From: Kutzneria buriramensis
Lineage (GTDB): Bacteria > Actinomycetota > Actinomycetes > Mycobacteriales > Pseudonocardiaceae
Direction of reading: 5' to 3'
DNA length: 64,000 nucleotides
Assembly (NCBI RefSeq): GCF_003387475.1
Contig: NZ_QUNO01000001.1
Span: 372,001 to 436,000, forward strand
In this document: positions 1 through 8,373 of the stretch, piece after piece
How the letters are laid out: every line of letters starts with the position of its first letter
Position numbering within the stretch: position 1 is the first letter of the stretch
Made by a program: the position numbers and the translations under genes
Notes under the pieces: generated by a model
What the model was told of the DNA's origin: nothing
Databases searched by the model: none
The model's input: only the letters and a program-made list of their open reading frames with translations

Positions 1-22
1 ACTTCGGGGCACGGTGGAATCA

Positions 23-1342
23 ATGAGTCGAGAAAGCGGTTCCGAGCGCAGTCAGCGCACGGTCGCGGAGTTGCTCGCCCAGTACGGGGCCAACTCCGAG
101 GACAGTGCGCCCAGACGTCGTCGGCGCCGGGCCGACGAACCGACCGACACGGCGCCCCAGGCGATCATCGACCGGGTGCTGTCGGACAGCGGCAACCTGA
201 TGGCCATCCGCGACGACGTCGAGGAGACCACCGTCGGCACCCAGCCGCCGGTACGCCAGCAGCCGCCGACGCCGCCCCCGCCACCGGCTGCCTCGCAGCA
301 GCTGCCCAAGCGACCGGTGCAGCAGCCGCCGACGCCCGGACCGCAGCAGACCCCGCCGCCCGTGCCGCAGGCGGGACAGTCACCTTCGCCGCAGGCGGGC
401 CCGCCGCAGCCGCCTACCGCACAGCCTCCGCAGGCCCCGCCGCCCGCCGCCGCGTCCCAGGCCACCGCCACGGGCATGCGCCCGCCGGTGCGTCCCGGTC
501 CTCCCGGCGCGCCCGCCGCTGGTCCTGGTCGCACGCCGCCTCCGCCCCCGCCGCGCATCGAGTCGTCCCGCACGAACCTGTCGCGGGCCGACCTGTCGCG
601 GCCGAACGCGCAGCAGCCGCAGCCCACCGCCTACTTCCGGCCGGTGCCGCCCGGCACGCAGAACCCGCCGCCGGTGGACGCCACCGCGGACACCACCTAC
701 CTGCCGCCCATCACCGCGGACACGCCGCCGCCGAACTCGCTGGCGAACCGGCTGAACGGCGCGCCGCCGCAGGAGGGCGTCACCGAGCAGATGCCGCGCA
801 TCCCGGCGTCGGTGGGTGAGAGCACCCAGGCCCACCCCGGGCCGCTCGTCGACGACGACGAGGACGCCTTCGGGGCCCCGCGCGGTGCCATGCCGCCGAT
901 GGAGAGCACGCAGGCGCACGCCGGCCCGTACGTCGACGATGACGACGACCAGTACGAGTACGACGACTACCAGGGCAACAACGACTTCTCGTACTCGGTC
1001 GACCACGACGCCGCGCCCGCCGGGGTCGGCGGCGCGCTCGAGGTCGAGGACGGCGAGGCGGCGGAGGAGACCGAGGGCTCGCCGGGCAAGCAGTGGTTGA
1101 TGATGATCGCCCAGCTGGCCATCGGCGTCGTCGGTGGCGCCGCGCTCTGGCTGGGCTTCCAGTGGCTGTGGAACGCGCTGCCGGCCGCCGCGCTGGCCGC
1201 CGCGGTCGCGGTGATCGTCGCCCTGGTGATCGTCGTGCGCCGCATCCGCAAGGCCGACGACCTCCAGACCATGGTGCTGGCGGTGCTGGTCGGCCTGATC
1301 GTGACGGTGTCACCGGCCGCGCTGCGGCTGATCGGGCACTAG
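23..1342 (+). CDS. Pro-rich membrane protein (Rv0497-like)
   Basis: Protein of 439 residues. After a basic N-terminus (an ERSQRTVAELLAQYG-type motif, then a run of Arg) comes a long Pro/Gln-rich stretch (about residues 60-240). An acidic Asp/Glu-rich segment follows (about 275-345), and the C-terminus has about three hydrophobic helices (360-435). The ATG at 23 is preferred over an in-frame GTG at 14 because GGTGG lies about 6 nt before it. The layout and place before the isomerase, thioesterase and proC match M. tuberculosis Rv0497. Inference: a cytoplasmic disordered domain anchored in the membrane. No enzymatic motif is seen and the function is unknown. Confidence 0.75.
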   Translation: MSRESGSERSQRTVAELLAQYGANSEDSAPRRRRRRADEPTDTAPQAIIDRVLSDSGNLMAIRDDVEETTVGTQPPVRQQPPTPPPPPAASQQLPKRPVQQPPTPGPQQTPPPVPQAGQSPSPQAGPPQPPTAQPPQAPPPAAASQATATGMRPPVRPGPPGAPAAGPGRTPPPPPPRIESSRTNLSRADLSRPNAQQPQPTAYFRPVPPGTQNPPPVDATADTTYLPPITADTPPPNSLANRLNGAPPQEGVTEQMPRIPASVGESTQAHPGPLVDDDEDAFGAPRGAMPPMESTQAHAGPYVDDDDDQYEYDDYQGNNDFSYSVDHDAAPAGVGGALEVEDGEAAEETEGSPGKQWLMMIAQLAIGVVGGAALWLGFQWLWNALPAAALAAAVAVIVALVIVVRRIRKADDLQTMVLAVLVGLIVTVSPAALRLIGH

Positions 1343-2134
1343 TTGGCCACGCGGCACATCCCGGTCGGGCTGTCCACGGCATCGGTGTGGCCGCAGCCGG
1401 CCGGCGCGGCCTTCGAGCTCGCCGGTGACCTCGGCTACGACGGCGTCGAGGTGATGGTCTGGGCCGACCCGGTCAGCCAGGACATGGACGCCCTGCTGGA
1501 CCTGTCCGACCGGCACGGCATGCCGGTGCTGGCCGTGCACGCGCCGTGCCTGCTGATCAGCCAGCGGGTGTGGTCCCCCGATCCGGTGATCCGGCTGCGT
1601 CGCGCGGTGACCGCCGCGCAGGTGCTGGACGCGCCCACCGTGGTCGTGCACCCGCCGTTCCGCTGGCAGCGCCGCTACGCCGAGCGGTTCTCCGACCTCG
1701 TCGCGGAGCTCGACGAGACCAGCGGCGTCAAGATCGCCGTGGAGAACATGTTCCCGGTCCGGCTGCGCGGCACCGAGCTGTCGGCGTTCAAGCCGTCCGT
1801 GGACCCCACCGACGCCGGTCACCGGCACTACACGCTGGACCTCTCCCACAGCGCCGCCGCGCAGATGGACCCGTTGGAGCTGGCCGGGCGCATGGGCAAG
1901 GGCCTCGTCCACGTCCACCTCGCCGACGGCAGCGGCTCCTCCCGTGACGAGCACCTCGTCCCCGGCCGCGGGACCCAGCCGTGCGCGACGTTCTGCGAGC
2001 AGCTCGCGGAGTCCGACTTCTCGGGGCAGGTCGTGCTCGAGGTGAACACGCGGCGGGCCCGCACCCCTGTCGAGCGCGCCGCCGAACTGGCCGAGGCGCT
2101 GCTGTTCGCACGCCTCAACCTCGGGCAGAACTGA
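1343..2134 (+). CDS. Sugar phosphate isomerase/epimerase-type TIM-barrel protein (Rv0498-like)
   Basis: Protein of 263 residues of the xylose isomerase-like TIM-barrel family. Visible motifs include [10 protein letters not shown] near the start, [35 protein letters not shown]-type [19 protein letters not shown] and [11 protein letters not shown]. These carry the His/Glu/Asp positions that bind metal in the family. The TTG start directly follows the stop of the upstream gene, so translation is probably coupled. The sequence is close to what I recall of Rv0498. The natural substrate of this subgroup is not established; the isomerase call is by fold. Confidence 0.85.
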   Translation: MATRHIPVGLSTASVWPQPAGAAFELAGDLGYDGVEVMVWADPVSQDMDALLDLSDRHGMPVLAVHAPCLLISQRVWSPDPVIRLRRAVTAAQVLDAPTVVVHPPFRWQRRYAERFSDLVAELDETSGVKIAVENMFPVRLRGTELSAFKPSVDPTDAGHRHYTLDLSHSAAAQMDPLELAGRMGKGLVHVHLADGSGSSRDEHLVPGRGTQPCATFCEQLAESDFSGQVVLEVNTRRARTPVERAAELAEALLFARLNLGQN

Positions 2135-2183
2135 TCGGTAACTTCGGTGCCCGTGATCGTCCGGAGGGACGTAGAGTCACGCC

Positions 2184-3110
2184 GTGCATCCGCTGCGAAC
2201 CCTCATCCTCGCGGCCGGCGCCAACGATGCCGTCCGCAGGCTGGTGGCGACCGCGCCGGTGAGCCGGGACGTCGTGCGCCGGTTCGTCGCGGGTGAGGGC
2301 ACCGACGACGTCGTCGCGGTCACGTCGCGGCTGGTGGCCGACGGACTGTCGGTGTCACTGGACTACCTGGGCGAGGACACCACCGACGAGCGGCTCGCCG
2401 AACGCACCGTGCAGGCCTACCTGCGGCTGCTCGACCGGCTGCACGCCGAGGGCCTGTCCGCGCGGGCCGAGGTGAGTGTGAAGCTGTCGGCCGTCGGGCA
2501 GGCGCTGGACGAGCGGCTCGCCCTCGACAACGCCTCGCGGATCGCCGCCGCGGCCGAGCAGTGCGGCACCACCCTCACGCTGGACATGGAGGACCACACC
2601 ACCACCGACTCCACGCTGAGGGTGCTCGCCGAACTCCGGCGGACCTGGCCGTGGGTGGGGGCGGTGCTCCAGGCGTACCTGCGCCGTACGCTCGACGACT
2701 GCGTGACCCTGGCCGGCTCCGGGTCCCGCGTTCGGCTGTGCAAAGGGGCATACGCGGAACCGTCCTCGGTGGCGTTCGCGCATCCCCACGAGGTCGACCT
2801 CAGCTACGTACGCTGCGCGAACGCGCTTCTCGCCGGCCGCGGCTACCCCATGTTCGCCACCCACGATCCGAGACTTGTCGCCGTGATCGCCGAACGCGCG
2901 CTGTGGTACGGCCGTAAACCAGGTAGCTACGAATATCAGATGCTGTACGGAATCCGACCCGACGAGCAGCGACGGCTCGTCAACTCAGGTGAGGCGGTGC
3001 GTGTCTACGTGCCCTACGGCGAACAGTGGTACGGCTACCTGATGCGGCGGCTGGCCGAACGTCCCGCGAACACGGCGTTTTTCCTCCGGTCCCTGGTCGG
3101 CCGGTCATGA
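2184..3110 (+). CDS. putB: Proline dehydrogenase
   Basis: FAD-dependent proline dehydrogenase of 308 residues, the stand-alone form usual in actinobacteria. It oxidises L-proline to pyrroline-5-carboxylate. Family landmarks are SLDYLGEDTTD, VSVKLSAVGQ, TLDMEDHTTTDSTL, the active-site/FAD segment VRLCKGAYAEP and the C-terminal YEYQMLYGIRPDEQRRL. It starts at GTG 2184 and its stop overlaps the next start by 4 bp. The reductase proC lies one gene downstream, so opposite steps of proline metabolism sit together. No P5C dehydrogenase gene is present in the window. Confidence 0.93.
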   Translation: MHPLRTLILAAGANDAVRRLVATAPVSRDVVRRFVAGEGTDDVVAVTSRLVADGLSVSLDYLGEDTTDERLAERTVQAYLRLLDRLHAEGLSARAEVSVKLSAVGQALDERLALDNASRIAAAAEQCGTTLTLDMEDHTTTDSTLRVLAELRRTWPWVGAVLQAYLRRTLDDCVTLAGSGSRVRLCKGAYAEPSSVAFAHPHEVDLSYVRCANALLAGRGYPMFATHDPRLVAVIAERALWYGRKPGSYEYQMLYGIRPDEQRRLVNSGEAVRVYVPYGEQWYGYLMRRLAERPANTAFFLRSLVGRS

Positions 3111-3952
3111 GCGCCGGACAGGCCTCGGCGATCCGGCCGTTCTCGGCCGCGTCCGCCGTGCGTCCGCTCGGCGACGGCACCGCCATCGCGGACCTGCCGC
3201 CGGACTGGACCGTCGGCACCAAGCCGCACGGCGGCTTCCTGCTCGCGCTGCTCGCGCGGGCCGGCGTGCAGGTCGTGGAGAGCTCCGGCAGCGACCTGCT
3301 CGACCCGCTCGCCGTCAGCGCCCAGTTCCTGCGCGCGCCGTCCGTCGGGCCGGTCATGCTGCGCACCGAGATCCGCAAGACCGGTCGGACCGTCGTCGTC
3401 GTGCGGGTCAGCCTCGAACAGCGCGGTTCCGCCTGCGTCGAGTCCATGGTCACCATCGGCCGGCTGCCCGAGGAGCGGCCCGCCTGGCGGGACCTGCCCG
3501 AGCTGCCCGTCGTGCCGCCCGCCAACGCCATCGACCTGGGCTCCCTGCCCAACGCCGTCGGCGTGTTCAAGCTGGCCCGGGCCTGCGAGGTGCTCGTCGA
3601 CCCCATCGGCGCCGGGTTCCTCGAGCGCCGCACCGGCGATCCCCTGCGCCTGCGCATGTGGGTGCGCCCCCGCGGCGGCGAGCAGCCCGACCCGTTCTTC
3701 GCCCTCGTCGCCGGCGACATCGCCATGCCGCTGACGTTCAACCTCGGCCGGTTCGGCTGGTCGCCCACAGTGCAGCTCACCGGCCTCGTCCGGGCCCGCC
3801 CCGAGCCCGGCTGGCTGCGGGCGCAGGTCGAGTGCCGCGCCGTGCACGGCCAGTGGTTCGACCAGGACGCCACCATCCTCGACGCCTCCGGCCGCCTCGT
3901 CTGCCAGGCCCGTCAGCTCGCCCTGAGCCCCCAGGAGACCAACAGCTCCTGA
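3107..3952 (+). CDS. Acyl-CoA thioesterase-like double-hotdog protein (Rv0499-like)
   Basis: Protein of 281 residues resembling the TesB-type thioesterase family. The N-terminal half has the substrate-entry-type motif PHGGFLLALLARAG, and the C-terminal half has the second hotdog (GDIAMPLTFNLGRFGWSPTVQLT). The ATG at 3107 overlaps the TGA of the proline dehydrogenase gene, indicating translational coupling. The order isomerase, thioesterase, proC matches Rv0498-Rv0500, with the proline dehydrogenase inserted. The substrate cannot be read from sequence; an acyl-CoA hydrolase role is inferred from the fold. Confidence 0.8.
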   Translation: MSAGQASAIRPFSAASAVRPLGDGTAIADLPPDWTVGTKPHGGFLLALLARAGVQVVESSGSDLLDPLAVSAQFLRAPSVGPVMLRTEIRKTGRTVVVVRVSLEQRGSACVESMVTIGRLPEERPAWRDLPELPVVPPANAIDLGSLPNAVGVFKLARACEVLVDPIGAGFLERRTGDPLRLRMWVRPRGGEQPDPFFALVAGDIAMPLTFNLGRFGWSPTVQLTGLVRARPEPGWLRAQVECRAVHGQWFDQDATILDASGRLVCQARQLALSPQETNSS

Positions 3953-4002
3953 TCGGGTGGCCCGTCCGAATCCCACTGGCCGGGACTGGCACGCTTGACC
4001 GC

Positions 4003-4812
4003 ATGACGAGGATCGCGGTGCTGGGGGCGGGCAAGATCGGTGAGGCGCTGCTGTCCGGGCTGCTGGACGCGGGCTGGGGGCCGGGCGACCTGCTGTTCAC
4101 CGAGCGGTACGAGGAGCGCTGCCGGGAGTTGACGGAGCACTACGGCGTGCGCGCGGTGACCGTGGCGGAGGCGGCCGAGCAGGCCGAGGTGCTGGTGGTG
4201 GCGGTCAAGCCGCAGGACATCGACCCGCTGCTGGCGGAGCTGAAATCGCTGCTCAAGCCGGGCACGCTGGTGGTGTCGCTGTGCGCGGGCCTGCCGACGG
4301 CCCTGTACGAGCGCGAGCTGCCGGCGGGGACGCCGGTGGTGCGGGTGATGCCGAACACGCCGATGCTGGTGGGCCAGGCGATGAGCGCGATCTCCGCCGG
4401 GGCGCACGCGACGTCGGAGCACATGGACCTCGTCGACAAGCTGCTGGGCAGCGTGGGCAAGGTGCTGCGGGTGCCTGAGGCGCAGCAGGACGCCGTGACG
4501 GCGCTGTCGGGCTCCGGGCCGGCCTACTTCTTCTTCCTGGTCGAGGCCATGATCGACGCCGGCATCCTGCTCGGCCTGCCGCGGGCGACGGCGGCGCAGC
4601 TGATCATCCAGTCGGCGGTCGGCGCGGCGACGATGCTGGCCGACTCGGGGGAGCACCCGGTGACGCTGCGTGAAGCCGTCACGTCGCCGGCGGGCACCAC
4701 GATCATGGCGATCCGCGAGCTGGAGAAGCACGGCGTGCGGGCGGCGCTGCTGGCGGCGATCGAGGCGGCGCGGGACCGGTCCGCCGAGCTCGGCCGCGCC
4801 CACGACGCCTGA
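4003..4812 (+). CDS. proC: Pyrroline-5-carboxylate reductase
   Basis: Protein of 269 residues. It reduces pyrroline-5-carboxylate to L-proline with NAD(P)H, the last step of proline synthesis. The N-terminus carries the Rossmann motif VLGAGKIGEALLSGLL. MPNTPMLVGQAM and the conserved ALSGSGPAYFFFLVEAM segment, which forms the dimer and active-site region, follow. The C-terminus (VTSPAGTTIMAIRELE) is typical. The ATG at 4003 fits the usual length for the family. A long perfect inverted repeat lies directly after the stop. Position and order match M. tuberculosis proC (Rv0500). Confidence 0.96.
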   Translation: MTRIAVLGAGKIGEALLSGLLDAGWGPGDLLFTERYEERCRELTEHYGVRAVTVAEAAEQAEVLVVAVKPQDIDPLLAELKSLLKPGTLVVSLCAGLPTALYERELPAGTPVVRVMPNTPMLVGQAMSAISAGAHATSEHMDLVDKLLGSVGKVLRVPEAQQDAVTALSGSGPAYFFFLVEAMIDAGILLGLPRATAAQLIIQSAVGAATMLADSGEHPVTLREAVTSPAGTTIMAIRELEKHGVRAALLAAIEAARDRSAELGRAHDA

Positions 4813-4818
4813 ACTGAT

Positions 4819-4871
4819 GCCACATGCGCTTCCTACTTGGCACCTGGCGCCAAGTAGGAAGCGCATGTGGC
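4819..4871. terminator. Perfect 23-bp inverted repeat after proC
   Basis: Arms 4819-4841 and 4849-4871 are exact reverse complements separated by a 7-nt loop, beginning 7 nt after the proC stop. No U-tract follows, as is common in high-GC actinobacteria. A hairpin terminator is the likely role. The unusual length and perfection also fit a mobile palindromic unit. Confidence 0.7.
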
Positions 4872-5086
4872 GTTAAGCGGCGAGTGACACCGTCGGTCTG
4901 CCGAATGGTCGAACCGCCGCGTGGTGGTGGTGCCTTCGAGTGGATCCCGCCACCACTGGGCGCACGACGCGGCTCGGACGTCGCAGCAGCCCCATGCGTC
5001 CCGCTACGCTCGGGTGAGCACGTGCGTGTCGATACCGCCGGTGGGGAAGCCGACGGCGCGACACGTGTTTAAGGACGCGGTGACGC

Positions 5087-5305
5087 ATGCCTACGCAGCA
5101 GAAGGAGACAGCGCAGCCCGGGCTCGCACAGGTTCAGTTCCTCACCATCGCCGAGGTGGCGAAGGTGATGCGGGTCTCGAAGATGACCGTGTACCGCCTG
5201 GTGCACTCCGGTGATCTGCCCGCCGTCAGGGTGGGCAAGTCGTTCCGGGTGACCGAGAAGGCGGTGCAGGACTACCTGGAGAACGCGTACTACGACGCGG
5301 GCTGA
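5087..5305 (+). CDS. Excisionase/MerR-type helix-turn-helix DNA-binding protein (Rv0500A-like)
   Basis: Small protein of 72 residues. The core FLTIAEVAKVMRVSKMTVYRLVHSGDLPAVRVGKSFRVTE-type region is a complete winged helix-turn-helix of the excisionase family, the same fold as BldC. A short acidic and aromatic tail ends the protein. The ATG at 5087 is used; an in-frame GTG lies 6 nt upstream. The gene sits between proC and the bS22 gene, as Rv0500A does in M. tuberculosis. A role as a conserved small transcription factor is inferred. Its targets are unknown. Confidence 0.85.
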   Translation: MPTQQKETAQPGLAQVQFLTIAEVAKVMRVSKMTVYRLVHSGDLPAVRVGKSFRVTEKAVQDYLENAYYDAG

Positions 5306-5321
5306 GACAGCCGAACGGGCT

Positions 5322-5347
5322 CCCGGCTGGTACCTGTGCCAGCCGGG
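5322..5347 (+). terminator. Hairpin after the excisionase-like gene
   Basis: CCCGGCTGG (5322-5330) and CCAGCCGGG (5339-5347) pair around an 8-nt loop. GGGC and GCCC extend the stem after a small bulge. It starts 17 nt after the stop and probably separates this gene from the bS22 transcript. Confidence 0.6.
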
Positions 5348-5485
5348 TTCGCCCATGCGGGTAAAGTGATAGGTCGTTCGTGCTCGGTGCCATGGCCGCG
5401 TCCCCACGCGGCGGCAGGGGCTCGGCAGCCCTGTGCAGCACGAGGGCACACCAACGACCACACCGTCTACACCTAAGGATCCCGT

Positions 5486-5587
5486 ATGGGCTCGGTCATC
5501 AAGAAGCGCCGCAAGCGCATGTCGAAGAAGAAGCACCGCAAGCTGCTTCGCAAGACCCGGGTGCAGCGACGCAAGCGCGGCAAGTGA
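5486..5587 (+). CDS. Small ribosomal subunit protein bS22 (AURKAIP1/COX24-type)
   Basis: A 33-residue, extremely basic protein, [20 protein letters not shown] followed by a further Lys/Arg-rich half ending RRKRGK. It is nearly identical to the actinobacterial family annotated as AURKAIP1/COX24 domain protein. Structural work on mycobacterial ribosomes identified this family as the 30S protein bS22 near the decoding region. The Shine-Dalgarno AAGGA lies about 6 nt before the ATG. It sits between the excisionase-like gene and the epimerase, exactly as Rv0500B does. The gene is easily missed because of its size. Confidence 0.92.
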   Translation: MGSVIKKRRKRMSKKKHRKLLRKTRVQRRKRGK

Positions 5588-5601
5588 GGCGCTCGGCCTG
5601 A

Positions 5602-5654
5602 AGCCCCGTCGGCACCCGCGCGATCGCGCGGGTGCCGACGTTCGTTACGGGGCT
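5602..5654 (+). terminator. Terminator hairpin after the bS22 gene
   Basis: Positions 5607-5640 form a 34-nt uninterrupted palindrome (17 nt each side of an AT/CG centre). AGCCCCGT (5602-5609) and ACGGGGCT (5647-5654) give an alternative outer stem. It begins 15-20 nt after the stop of the bS22 gene. Confidence 0.7.
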
Positions 5655-5790
5655 CACAGGAGATCCCGCCGATCGGGTGAGACCGTGGTAAAACCGGCGT
5701 GACCTGCGTCAATGCGACGTTGCTGGCCCCTGTTGCGGGACATCACGGCGAGTAGCATCGCTCGGGTCGCCGCCTATGCCAGGGAGTCGC

Positions 5791-6834
5791 ATGGCGCCCA
5801 ACGTCGTCCTCGTCACCGGAGTGAGCCGCTTCCTCGGCGGCCATCTCGCCGCGCGCCTGGCCGCCGACCCTTCCATCGAGCGGGTGCTCGGCGTGGACAC
5901 CGTGCCGCCGCCGCGCGACCTGCTCCGGCGGATGGGCCGCGCCGAGTTCGTCCGCGCGGACATCCGCAACCCGCTGATCACCAAGGTGATCGGCAGCGCC
6001 CGGGTCGACACCGTGGTGCACGCCTCCGTCACCGCCAACCCGGCCGGACCCACCGGCCGCACGGCGATGAAGGAGATGAACGTCATCGGCACCATGCAGC
6101 TGCTGGCCGCCTGCCAGCGGTCGGCGGTGGTGCGCCGGCTGGTGATCAAGTCGACCAGCGCGGTCTACGGGGCCAGCTCGCGCGACCCGGCGATGTTCAC
6201 CGAGGACATGGCGCCCAAGGAGCTGCCCTCCAGCGGCTACGCCAAGGACGCCGTCGAGGTCGAGGGCTACGTCCGCGGTTTCGCCCGGCGCAGACCGGAC
6301 GTCGCGGTGACCACGCTGCGCTTCACCAACTTCATCGGCCCACGCATCGACACCGTGCTGACCAGGTACTTCGCCCTGCCGATCGTGCCGACGGTGCTCG
6401 GCTACGACGCCCGCATGCAGCTGCTGCACTCCGAGGACGCGCTGGCCGTGATGGAGCGGGCCACCCAGCACGACCTGCCCGGCGTGTTCAACGTCGGCGG
6501 CGACGGCGTGCTGATGTTGTCCCAGGCGATCCGCCGCGCCGGGCGGGTCGCGCTGCCGGTGCCGAGCATGGCCGTCCCGACGGTGGGCCGGCTGGTCCGC
6601 AGCGCCCGGCTGGTCGACTTCTCGCCGGACCAGATGCGCTTCCTGAACTTCGGCCGCGTCGTGGACACGACGCTGTTGCAGCGCGACTTCGGCTTCACAC
6701 CGCGCTGGACAACGACGCAGGCCTTCGACGACTACGTGAGCGGGCGCGCCCTGCGCCCGACGATCGACGCGGACACCCTGGCGGCGGCGGAGCGGAGCAT
6801 TCTCGACTTCGCCGCCCGCATCCCGATCAGGTGA
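5791..6834 (+). CDS. NAD-dependent epimerase/dehydratase family protein (Rv0501-like)
   Basis: Extended SDR-type protein of 347 residues. The Rossmann motif appears as VTGVSRFLGGHLAARL, followed by DTVVHASV and the KSTSAVYGAS segment. The usual catalytic YxxxK is not evident. The aligned region reads GYAKDAVEVEGYVRG, with Ala at the Lys position, as I recall for the mycobacterial homologue. UDP-sugar epimerase activity should therefore not be assumed. The start at 5791 is chosen because AGGGAG precedes it by about 5 nt; an ATG also occurs at 5776. It is followed by an acyltransferase gene, as in Rv0501-Rv0502. Confidence 0.85.
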   Translation: MAPNVVLVTGVSRFLGGHLAARLAADPSIERVLGVDTVPPPRDLLRRMGRAEFVRADIRNPLITKVIGSARVDTVVHASVTANPAGPTGRTAMKEMNVIGTMQLLAACQRSAVVRRLVIKSTSAVYGASSRDPAMFTEDMAPKELPSSGYAKDAVEVEGYVRGFARRRPDVAVTTLRFTNFIGPRIDTVLTRYFALPIVPTVLGYDARMQLLHSEDALAVMERATQHDLPGVFNVGGDGVLMLSQAIRRAGRVALPVPSMAVPTVGRLVRSARLVDFSPDQMRFLNFGRVVDTTLLQRDFGFTPRWTTTQAFDDYVSGRALRPTIDADTLAAAERSILDFAARIPIR

Positions 6835-6851
6835 GTGAGGAGGTGGAACCC

Positions 6852-7826
6852 ATGCCCGACGCACGTGTGATCCCGCTGCACGCCGACCGTCCCGTGCCGA
6901 GGACGACGACGCCGTCGCGACCCAGGATGGAGCAGGTGCCGCCGCCCGCGGACACCACCGGCGCGACCCCGGCCGAGACCTCCCCGCTGTGGGAGCGCCG
7001 GCTGGCCGACACGCTGGCGTTCCTGCGTCGGCGCATCACCGGCGACTACCAGGTCGACGAGTTCGGCTTCGACCGGGAGTTGACCGACAACGTGATGATG
7101 CCGCTGCTGCGGCCGCTGTACGAGAAGTGGTTCCGGGTGGAGACGATCGGCCTGCACAACGTGCCGTCCGACAGCGGCGCGCTGCTGGTCGCCAACCATT
7201 CCGGCACGCTGCCGATGGACTCGGTGATGACCGCGGTCGCGGTGCACGAGCACCATCCGGCCAACCGGCACCTGCGCATGCTCGGCGCGGACCTGGTGTT
7301 CCGGACGCCGATGCTCAGCTCCATCGCCCGCAAGACCGGGCAGACGCTGGCCTGCAACCCCGACGCGGAGCGGCTGCTGCGCGGCGGCGAGCTGGTCGGC
7401 GTGTGGCCGGAGGGCTTCAAGGGCGTCGGCAAGCCGTACAAGGACCGGTACAAGCTCCAGCGGTTCGGCCGCGGCGGCTTCGTCTCGGCGGCGCTGCGCA
7501 CCCGGACGCCGATCATCCCGGTGTCCATCGTGGGGGCCGAGGAGATCTACCCCAAGATCGGCGAGATCAAGCTGATCGCCCGGCTGTTCGGCCTGCCGTA
7601 CTTCCCGGTGACGCCGACGTTCCCGCTGCTGGGGCCGCTGGGCGCGGTGCCGCTGCCGTCCAAGTGGTACATCGAGTTCGGCGAGCCGATCCGGACCGAC
7701 CAGTACGAGCCGGGCGCGGCCGAGGACCCGATGCTGGTGTTCAACCTGACCGACCAGGTCCGGGAGACCATCCAGCAGACCCTCTACCGGCTGCTCACCC
7801 AGCGTCGCAACGTCTGGCTGGGCTGA
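6852..7826 (+). CDS. Lysophospholipid acyltransferase family protein (Rv0502-like)
   Basis: Protein of 324 residues with a PlsC-type acyltransferase domain (about residues 85-300). The conserved His block is NHSGTLPMDSV, in the spaced His...Asp form seen in the Rv0502 subgroup. GVWPEGFKGVGKP and IIPVSIVGAEE follow. A variable Pro-rich N-terminus precedes it. GAGGAGGT at 6837-6844 lies 7 nt before the ATG, which settles the start although the frame stays open far upstream. It probably acylates a lysophospholipid or a glycolipid precursor at the membrane; the acceptor is unknown. Probably co-transcribed with the upstream epimerase. Confidence 0.85.
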   Translation: MPDARVIPLHADRPVPRTTTPSRPRMEQVPPPADTTGATPAETSPLWERRLADTLAFLRRRITGDYQVDEFGFDRELTDNVMMPLLRPLYEKWFRVETIGLHNVPSDSGALLVANHSGTLPMDSVMTAVAVHEHHPANRHLRMLGADLVFRTPMLSSIARKTGQTLACNPDAERLLRGGELVGVWPEGFKGVGKPYKDRYKLQRFGRGGFVSAALRTRTPIIPVSIVGAEEIYPKIGEIKLIARLFGLPYFPVTPTFPLLGPLGAVPLPSKWYIEFGEPIRTDQYEPGAAEDPMLVFNLTDQVRETIQQTLYRLLTQRRNVWLG

Positions 7827-7883
7827 GTCACCCGATAGTGGCGCTGACCGGCGCACGCGGGGCGCGGTGCTTACCGTGTTCCG

Positions 7884-8372
7884 ATGGCGCTGTGGTCGCG
7901 GAGATCCGCATTGCTCGCGGCGCCGGCGATGGCCGCCGGCGGGCTGGTCGTCGTCGGCGCGTCCACCGTGTCGGCGACGCCGGCGGACGCGCTGACGTTC
8001 GTGGCGTCGCGGGCCACCAGCTCGTCGCTGGACAAGGCCGTCGTCGGCACCACCTTCGGCTCGTTGCTGACGCTGTTCGACTCGACGTCGGCGGCCGCCG
8101 GTGACGGCTCGATGATCGGCACCGTCGTCAACGTGACGGTGGACAGCCCGCCGAAGCTGGTCGTGCAGATGAAGATCGTGCTGCGGCTGTCCGCCGCGTT
8201 CAAGGGCGAGCTGCACCTCAGCTCGATGCACGCCATGGTGGTGCCGTCGCCCGCGCAGAACCCCATCGCGATCGTCGGCGGCACCGGCCAGTACGCCAAC
8301 GCCCGCGGCGAGGGCACGATCACGTACCCCACGCCGGACCGGATCAACTTCACGCTGAACGTGGCGAACTGA
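7884..8372 (+). CDS. Secreted allene-oxide-cyclase-barrel-like protein
   Basis: Protein of 162 residues. Residues 1-32 form a signal peptide with an Arg pair (LWSRRSALLAAPAMAAGG) and a likely cut after VSA. The mature part is rich in beta strands. It carries the GTGQYANARGEGTITY motif typical of the allene oxide cyclase/dirigent barrel superfamily. Bacterial members are mostly uncharacterised and plant-type cyclase activity should not be assumed. It is convergent with the D-amino-acid oxidase gene, with a single base between stops. It sits in a small block that interrupts the Rv0502-Rv0505 order. Confidence 0.7.
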   Translation: MALWSRRSALLAAPAMAAGGLVVVGASTVSATPADALTFVASRATSSSLDKAVVGTTFGSLLTLFDSTSAAAGDGSMIGTVVNVTVDSPPKLVVQMKIVLRLSAAFKGELHLSSMHAMVVPSPAQNPIAIVGGTGQYANARGEGTITYPTPDRINFTLNVAN

Positions 8373-8373
8373 G

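Noticed and set aside
52-1272. Several long open frames antisense to the first gene
   Set aside because: They are Arg/Gly/Ala-rich products of high GC at third codon positions, without family motifs, and lie wholly inside a gene with normal codon bias. The same applies to the many long antisense frames elsewhere.
5712-5850. A possible much longer N-terminus for the acyltransferase, since its frame is open from 5712
   Set aside because: The extra translation overlaps the epimerase gene and is Arg/Pro-rich. A good ribosome-binding site and ATG at 6852 explain the start.
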